DNA of 64,000 nucleotides from Stieleria sedimenti (lineage in GTDB: Bacteria; Planctomycetota; Planctomycetia; Pirellulales; Pirellulaceae). The stretch is taken from positions 1 to 64,000 of the forward strand of contig NZ_JANZKV010000121.1 of NCBI RefSeq assembly GCF_025060895.1. Direction: 5' to 3'. Numbering within the stretch: the first letter of the stretch is position 1; each line of letters starts with the position of its first letter. A program made the position numbers and the translations under genes. The notes under the pieces are model-generated. The model was not told where the DNA came from and searched no databases. It worked only from the letters and a program-made list of their open reading frames with translations. This document shows positions 11,401 to 20,400 of the stretch, piece after piece.

Positions 11401-14400
11401 GTCACGGGCAGCCTAACACTCGAGTATGGCACTACGTCTTTCAACGAAGACGCCTCGAAGTTATCGACGGAAGTGACGATTCGCAATGACGGAACTTATG
11501 CTTTGGATGGGCCATTGGTTGTTGTGATCGACACCGTGAGCGACCCAAGCGTCCGAGTGAGGGACTTTGACGGGTTGACCCCCGAAGGTCGACCTTATTA
11601 CGACTTCTCGGCGCTACTGGATGATGGCACGCTGCAGCCCGGTGAACAGACTTCCGCAAGACAGCTCGCGTTTTTTGATCCCAACGAAACGCAGTTCACA
11701 TTTGCATCGACCTTCTACGCGCAGCTAAACCGAGCTCCGGTGTTTACGAGCACGCCAGATGTCGAAGCGATCGTCGGCCGCCCTCACCGCGACGAAGTCA
11801 TGGCAACGGACCCTGATGGCGACGCGATCATTTACTCGTTACTGATCGCTCCTGATGGCATGACGATCGATGCCCAAACGGGCCGAATCGACTGGCAGAC
11901 GTCTGCCGCTGACCTGGGCAACCACGCTTTTACTGTCCAAGCCGATGATGGTCGCGGGGGAGTTGCCAAAACTTCGTACACCCTGGCGACCATCGATCCA
12001 CCGCCGAACCGCCCGCCCGTGTTCGAGAGTACGCCATCGGTAATCGCCCGTGTCAATCAGCATTATGAGTACCCACCTGCCGTACGAGATCCCGATGGAG
12101 ACGCGTTGATCTTCACATTGCTTGAGGGGCCAGTTGGTCTCAGTGTTGATTCGACCACAGGTCTCCTCTCATGGATTCCTTCAGCTTCTCAAGTCACCAG
12201 CAACGTCGCACACCGAGTAGTCTTGCAAGTGTCGGATGGTGCCGGTGGAGTCGTAACTCAAAGGTACGAGATCGACGTTTCAACAGAGGTTGGCAATTCA
12301 CCACCGACATTCGTAAGCTCACCTCCTTCGCGAGCAAATTTGCCCGGTGACACAAGTGAACGCGTTGGAGACGTAAATCCTAACTCGATCGGCATCGATC
12401 TCGCTGCTGCGCAGACACACTCACAGACGGTGTCATTGACGCTACCGGACGCCGGTGTGACTGAGCGATTTGCTGACGTCGTCTTTATCGTCGACGAGTC
12501 CTTCAATATGCGAGAGAATACGGCACTTGGGGACATCCCCAAAGATTCGCGTCACGGATGGATTGCCGATGCAGCTTTGGAATTGGAATCGGCATTTGAA
12601 ACGCAAGGTGTCGGCCCCAATCGGTACGGCCTTTTCGGATTCGGTCAATATGATTCCGCATCTCCGGTCCGAGAGTTTGCGACCTCGGACCATTACAGCA
12701 CCGCTGCAAAATACTATGACAGTCTTCAAATACGTTCCGCCGACGTAGACAATGATAATGACATGGATCTTATCGGAGACGCAGGTTACGACATCGTTGT
12801 CTACTTGAATGATGGAGCCGGTCACTTTGCTCCCGGCGTCGTCTATGCAACTGGATTGAATTACTTCATTGGCTATGAAATCACTGATCTCAATGGCGAC
12901 GGGAACGCCGACATCGTCGCCACCGGCGGAGCGGTATCGGTATTGCTCGGCTTGGGAGATGGGAGATTTTCAAATTACGAAGTGTACCGTGCTCCGAGAC
13001 CGCTAAGCCCAAACCTGACGATCGGTGACGTCAACGGCGACCAGATTCCAGATCTTGCGGTCACGCCATTCTTCTATGGTGACGTCTATCTCTTTCTTGG
13101 CGACGGTAACGGTGGTTTCTTAACTCCAAGTGAATTCGAGGTCGGCCCCTATCGAAGTGGTTTGGCCTCTCCTCGGGGTGTGGACTTCGGAGACGTAGAC
13201 GGAGACGGCGATCTCGATTTACTCAGTGCAGCAAATTATGATGGGACGATTGTCGTTTTGCGGGGTGACGGCGCTGGCACTTTCTCTGATGAAACGTCGA
13301 TGCCTAAAGCGTCGCGCGGTCAGGGACTAGGCAGCGGAATTTTTGTGGATGTCAATCAAGATAATGTGCTCGATATTGCCTATGGATTTGGCCTTTCCTT
13401 TCTAATCGGTGACGGTATCGGTGGTTTTTCCCTGGGAACATCCTACGCCGTCAACGACATCTATTCCGCCTATCCTGTTGCCCAGCAATTTGGCGATCTG
13501 GACGGAGATGGAGACATCGACGTGGTGATTGACTCCGAAACTGGCGTATCCGTTTTTCTAAATGACGGGAATGGTACTTTCTCGGAACGTTTCGACTACC
13601 TGCTTACCAGTCAATCTTTGCAAGCTGGTACGACAATCCTCGCCGACACAGATGGTGATGGAGCCTTGGACATTGTCTTTACCCAACGCGGGCAACACAT
13701 GTTCATTCTTCGCGGTTTCGGGGATGGCACCTTTGATGGTCCAGTCGTCCGATACGGACCGATCGAGGGTGTCAAGGCTTCAGCGGGGGGAGATCTCGAT
13801 GGAGACGGCAACAGCGATATCGTTGCGATTAGCACTACGTGGCAAGGCGAAAACCTGATTACGATCGCGTTTGGAAACGGTCAAGGTAGCTTTGATTCGC
13901 ATGTCGAATTGGCAACGTCGTTCGCTTCGTCCAGCCTGGCGGTTGGCGATGTGGACAACGATGGCGACGCGGATGTCATCGTGGATAACGGCGCCAATCT
14001 CGCAGTTTTCCTGAACGACGGAACCGGTGGGATCGTGTTTGACGATTCCTATGCGGTGTCCACCGGGGATCGAATCGGAAGCATTGTGCTGGAGGATCTA
14101 ACCCGGGATGGATTAGTCGACGTGATCGCAACGAACGCAGGACAATTCTTCGAAACGTTCATGCTTTCTGGATTGGGCGGCGGCAGGTTTTCGTCGAGCG
14201 TCGACATTGGCCTTCGTGGAAACGGCGAAGTCGCTATCGAAGATTTTAACGGAGACGGAGTTGTCGATCTCGTTTCTGCAGCGGGTCGTTTTACTGGTAT
14301 CCAAACTTTGCTCGGCAAACAAGAAGGAGGGTTCAATGTCGCGCCCACCCCATATTCCTCGAGCAATGCTACGGATCTCGTTGTCACAGGTGACGTTGAT

Positions 14401-17400
14401 GGCGATGGTGACATCGACATTGTCACGGCAAATTTCCAACGTACGGTCACCGTATTCGTAAACGATGGAACTGGCGATTTCTCGATTAGCAAAAATTTTG
14501 CCGTCAGCAACACTCGGTTCATCACTGCTCTCGCCATTGGCGACCTGAATGGGGATTCTTTCTCCGATGTTGTTGTCTCGGATCGAGGCGGATCTTTCGA
14601 CGGTGACAGCGTGGCCGTACTCTTTGGAAACGCAATTGCGAACCTCGAAAAACGGGGTGACTATGAAACCGTTCGTGAGCCACGTTCCGTGACGTTGGTA
14701 GATCTGAATGGAGATGAAACACTTGATTTCGTCGCCAGTAATTCCTACGCCAGCTCCATCGTTGGTCTGCATGGACTGACAATCGCATTAAACGACGGTT
14801 ACGGCGATTTCAGTCGCTTTGGGACGGCCGAACAAGTCGCCCGCGCCAGTCAAAGCTTGATTTCGTACGGTGGCAAACCCGATGGCTATCTTGGAATTCA
14901 CAATGCCTTGGACTACGTCCTGCGGTCCGACGCCGATGTCTACTTTGTTCTGGTCACGAGCAACGATCGTTACAACGCCGATCCTTCGCTGGGATTTGGT
15001 GCGATCTACGACGAACTACACGCCCGCGGGGTCCTGTTGAACGTGATCGTGGACGGAGAGTTCGCTGACGGACTTCTGTCGTCCGCTATCGGTGTCGATA
15101 GCACCGGCAACGCCTTCGTGGAAAATGCATCTGGCGAGATTGTCCAGCAACCGGGTGGGCAATTTACCTCTGGTTCCGGCAAGGACCATTACGTCGACTT
15201 GGCGTGGTCGCTTGGTGGATCCGCCTGGGACCTTGATCTGTTGCGCCGAGACCCCGCTGCGGCTCAGGCATTTGTTCAACAGAGTACAACCGAGCTTTTT
15301 GGAGAGGATATCCGTGTCATTGCATCGGACGCGAATGTGCAATTCGTCAATCAATCGGGAACTCGAACTGGAGTCTTGCCAGGCCAAAGTGCCGCGTTCG
15401 ATATTCAGTTCACGGGTGATGGAAATGCACACGGATTCGATCTTCTGTTTGTCACCGAGGACGGCGGCAACGTCCTCGGCTCGATCCCCGTGGTGATCAA
15501 CGCGGAGTATGTCTATCAAGCCCAAGCGATCGATCCAGATGCCGAACTGCTGACTTATGCACTGTCGCTTGCTCCCGATGGAGCCACTATCGATCCCAAT
15601 AGTGGTCTCGTCCGTTGGCGGCCTACCGTGAGCGGCGACTACACGTTTCGAATTTCAGCCCACGACACGCGCGGCGGAGTCGGGTTCCAGGAGTTCAATG
15701 TCCATGTGACCTCAGGCGAAGACAACACCGCACCCCAGTTGGATACTCCTGCGCCACCCGTTGCCACGGTCGGAAACGCTTACGAACTGCAGTTGTCAGC
15801 CACCGACCTGGACGAAGATCGGCTCTCGTATTTTCTGACGCAGTCTCCCGATGGAATGGGCATCGACACTTCGACCGGGCGGATTCGCTGGTCTGCGAAC
15901 GCCAGTCAAGTCGGCAGACAGGATGTCACGGCCATTGCCATCGATGGGCGCGGCGGTACGGCTGAAGTGACGTTCACAGTCATCGTAGCCGCCGCACCGG
16001 TGAACAATTCGCCACGCATCGAATCAACACCTGCCAGCACAGCCAGTCTTGACGAGCCCTATCTCTACTACGCCCGTGCCAGCGATCCCAATGGCGATCC
16101 GATCAGCTGGGAACTGGCGTCGGGACCGGAAGGCATGGTGATAGATTCCTCTTCTGGAATCTTGATTTGGCAACCAACTGCCTACCAATCGGATCCCGTT
16201 GATGTGCTTGTCAAGGTGCGAGACAATCGCGGTGGACTCGATCTGCAACGATTCCAAGTTGAGCTTGAACGACCCAACACGCGACCAGAGATCCTTGTCA
16301 CGCCTGCAACACGAGCCGTGGTCGGTCTCCCACATCAGTATGTTGTCCGTGCGCAGGACGGCGAAAACGATCCGCTAACGTTCAGCACCGTCAGCCCACC
16401 CGCGGGCCTATCCATCGACACAGAATCAGGATTGATCAGCTGGACGCCATCCGCCGCGCAGATCGGGTCGCATGCGGTCACGGTTACCGTCAGTGATGGG
16501 CACGGACATGTCGCAGTTCGAGACATCGACTTTGTCGTCGTGCCGGACGCACCGAACAGTCCGCCCCAGTTCGCACCCGTGAATCAACTTTCACCGCGCG
16601 TGGGCACAGCATTTCGTTTTCAGTTGCAAGCGATCGATCCCGATGGCGATTCATTGACTTACCAGCTCCTCAGTGGACCGTCAGGATTGGTTGTCGCGGC
16701 AAACGGAACGATCGACTGGACTCCATCTGCCGAGCAAGCTCTCGAGCAACGTGTGGAAGTACGAGTCGAAGACGGACGTGGCGGGTCCGATGCGATTGAG
16801 CTGACCTTGCTCCCTAAACCGGCACTCTTCAATCACATGCCGGAGCTCTTATCGACGCCGCCCGAGACGGCAGTTTCCAATCGAATCTATGCCTACGACT
16901 TGATTGGCTATGACGCCGACGGGGATCTGTTGACATGGTCTCTCGAGCGAGCGCCGGTTGGCATGTCGCTTGATCCCATCCGGGGTACTCTTCGATGGGT
17001 CCCGCAAGAGGATCAGGTCGGTGAGCATGTTGTGACGATTGGCGTTTACGACGGGCAAGCTCGATTCGGTAGGTCACTCGACACCTATCAAATTACGGTT
17101 CGCCCCCTCAATACGCCACCACAGTTTGCCACGGACGCTCTGACACAGGGGGCCGCAGGGCAACTCTATGAGTATCGTTCATCAGCCACGGACATCGACA
17201 ATGACCGACTCACGTACCATCTGATAAGTGGCCCGAGTGGGATGCTCATGGACTCTTCGACCGGCCGCATTGATTGGGTCCCAGATCCAAATCAAATTGG
17301 TACGCACGCCGTTGCGATCCGAGTGGTAGACGGATTCGGTGGAACAGGAGACCAGGCGTTCGAGATCGTCGGCGGCGGCGACCCTATCAATGCCTACCCT

Positions 17401-20400
17401 TCCATACGAAGTGAACCGCCGTTCTCTGCAACCGTTGACGAAGCATACGAATACTTGCTCGAAGCAAACGATCCAGAGAATGAAACGCTGCAGTATTCCG
17501 TCATCGAAGCGCCTGACGGGCTGACCATCGACGCCAATACGGGCCAGGTTTCTTGGCAACCGACAGCCATACAGATCGGTTCCCAACTTATTACACTGGC
17601 GGCGACCGACATTAAAGGTGCGAGCGCCGTGCAACGCTTTTCGGTAGTGGTTTTTAGCGAAAACCACGCGCCGACGATTCGCTCGACACCATTCGACGTT
17701 GTGACCGCAGGCAATCACTACGGTTACTCGGTCAACGCAAACGACGCAGACGATGATTCGCTCCTGTTCAGCCTGCTGCGGTCTCCCTCCGGAATGACCA
17801 TCGATTCGCGACTCGGGCGTGTTCAGTGGTCACCGATTGTAGATGATATTGGTGGCCACCCGATTGAAATTCAAGTGAGCGATCGGCGCGGCGGTATGGT
17901 GACTCAGGTCTTCACCCTTGATGTGATCGCCGACGCCGTTGCGCCGCAAGTCGCCATCCAAGTCAGCGAAAATCCAGCGACGGTCAACAGTGACGTCTTC
18001 GTTCAAGTAACGGCGTCAGACGCTGCCGTCGAATCACTGACACTACACTTTAACGGCGTGCCCGTTGCTCTCGATGGTTCTGGACGTGGTCGGTTCAGTT
18101 CACAACAAGCGGGCACATTCGTGCTTGAAGCAACTGCGGTTGACCAAGCAGGGCTGGAGGGTAAGCAGACTGTCCAGATCGAAGTTTTGGAATCGGCAAC
18201 TGCCGGCGCTCCGATCGTGAGCATTTCGTCTCCAACCTTTGGCCACCAGGTCACGGGGCCGGTCGATGTCATCGGGACGGTCACCGACGATACGTTGGTG
18301 TCGTACACACTCTCCTACGCACCACTTGGTGGTGGTGAGTTCATCGAGATTGCCAGTGGCACCGATCCGGTCACCGATGGCGTGCTCGGACGTTTCGATC
18401 CGACGCTTCTCGGCAACGACACCTACATCCTGCAACTGTTTGCCCAAGACGCGAGCGGCAAGACATCGACCGAACAGATCTTGGTCGATGTCATCGGTGA
18501 ATTGAAGATCGGCAATTTTGCTCTTTCGTTCACCGATCTAAGTATCCCGGTCGCAGGGATCCCGATCACCGTCGCGCGGACCTACGAATCGCTGAACGCT
18601 TCGTCGGCCAGTGATTTCGGATTCGGCTGGCGTTTAGAGTTTGCCGACGCCGACATTCGCACCAGCGTCGCGAAAACACAGGCCGAAGAAGACCTGATCT
18701 ACAATCCGTTCTACGACGGCGCTCGCGTTTATGTCACCCTGCCCGGTGGCAAACGTGAAGGATTCACCTTCCGCCTCAATCTTGCCCCCGGTGTGGCCGG
18801 CGCGTACCTGGGAATCTACGAAGGCAAGTTTGTTGCGGACTCCGGCGTCACCAGTACGCTGTCTGCGGAAACGTATCAGCTCCGCACCAACGAATCTGGT
18901 GAAGCACTCGAGTACCTCTCGGCCTTTCCCTGGAATCCGTTGTCACCGACCTTCGGCGGTGGCCTGACGCTGACGACCGTCGATGGGACACGGTTCAGTT
19001 TGGATGGCACCACCGGTGATGTCCGAGAGATTGCGGACCGTAACGACAACACCCTGACGTTTCGTGAGGACGGTATCGTCAGCTCGGACGGCCAGGAAGT
19101 CCGCTTTGAACGAGATCCGCAAGGCCGCATCGTTGCTGTGGTCGATCCGCTCGGAAAACGAATCGGCTATTCCTACGACGCAAACGGTAACCTTGCTGCG
19201 GTGACCGACCGAGAAGGGAACACGACGCGCTACCTGTACGACGAACCGACTCGGCCGCTTTACCTGACCGAAGTGATTGACCCGCTTGATCGGACGGGTA
19301 TCCGCAGCGAGTACGATAGCGACGGTCGCTTGATCAAGATGGTCGACGCCGACGGTAAAGAGATCTCGCTCACGCACGATCCGGCCAACCAACTGGAGAC
19401 CGTCACCAACCAACTCGGATTCCCTACGGTCTTTGAATACGATGACCTGGGCAACGTGATTCGCGAAGTCGATGCCGAAGGCGGCGTCACCCTCAGCCAG
19501 TACGGCGACTCGCGGAACCCGACGCTGGAAACGGCGATCACGCGAGTCCTCGCCGACGGCACCGAATTGACCACGACCTACGCCTACGACGCGCGGGGCA
19601 ACGTCACGTCCGAAACCGATCCGGCCGGCAATGTCACCTGGAGCACCTATGACCCGTTTGGCAACGTGTTGACCTCGACCGACCCGCTCGGTAACACATC
19701 GACCCATCGATACGACGCGCGTGGCAACCTGTTGTCGATCGTCGATGCGGACGGCTCCGCGACGACGTTTTCGTATGACTCGAGCGGCAATCCGCTGAGC
19801 GTCGCCGTTGGCTCCAACGTGACGGCCTTTCAATACGACGGCCGGGGACGAGTCACGCGGCAAACCGATGCCGTAGGAACAGTCCGAACCTACACCTATG
19901 ACGCGATCGGAAATCAGCTGACCGAGACAGTCTCCTACAGCACGGCGCAGGGGCCGAGCACTGTGGTGACCGAGTCGACTTACGACGCCGACGGACGTGT
20001 CGTCGCTCGCGTCACACGCCAGGACGGAGTCACGCTGGCGACGAGCGGAACGAAATACGATCCGGCTGGCAATCGTGTCGAAGAGATCGACGCGCTCGGC
20101 CGTCGCACAAAGTTCGTCTACGACGATCGGGGCCTGATGACCGAGACCATTTATCCGGATGACACGCCTGCGGACGATACCGACAACCCGCGAACTCGCA
20201 CCGAGTACGACGCGGCCGGTCAAGTCATCGCTGAAATCGACGAACTGGGTCGGACCACACGTTTCATCTACGATCGCGTCGGAAGACGCACCGCCACGAT
20301 TCATCCCGACGAGACGCCGGGGGATGACACCGATAACCCACGCACCGAAACGCAATACGATGCAATCGGTCGGGTGCTCGCGGAGATCGACGAACGCGGC

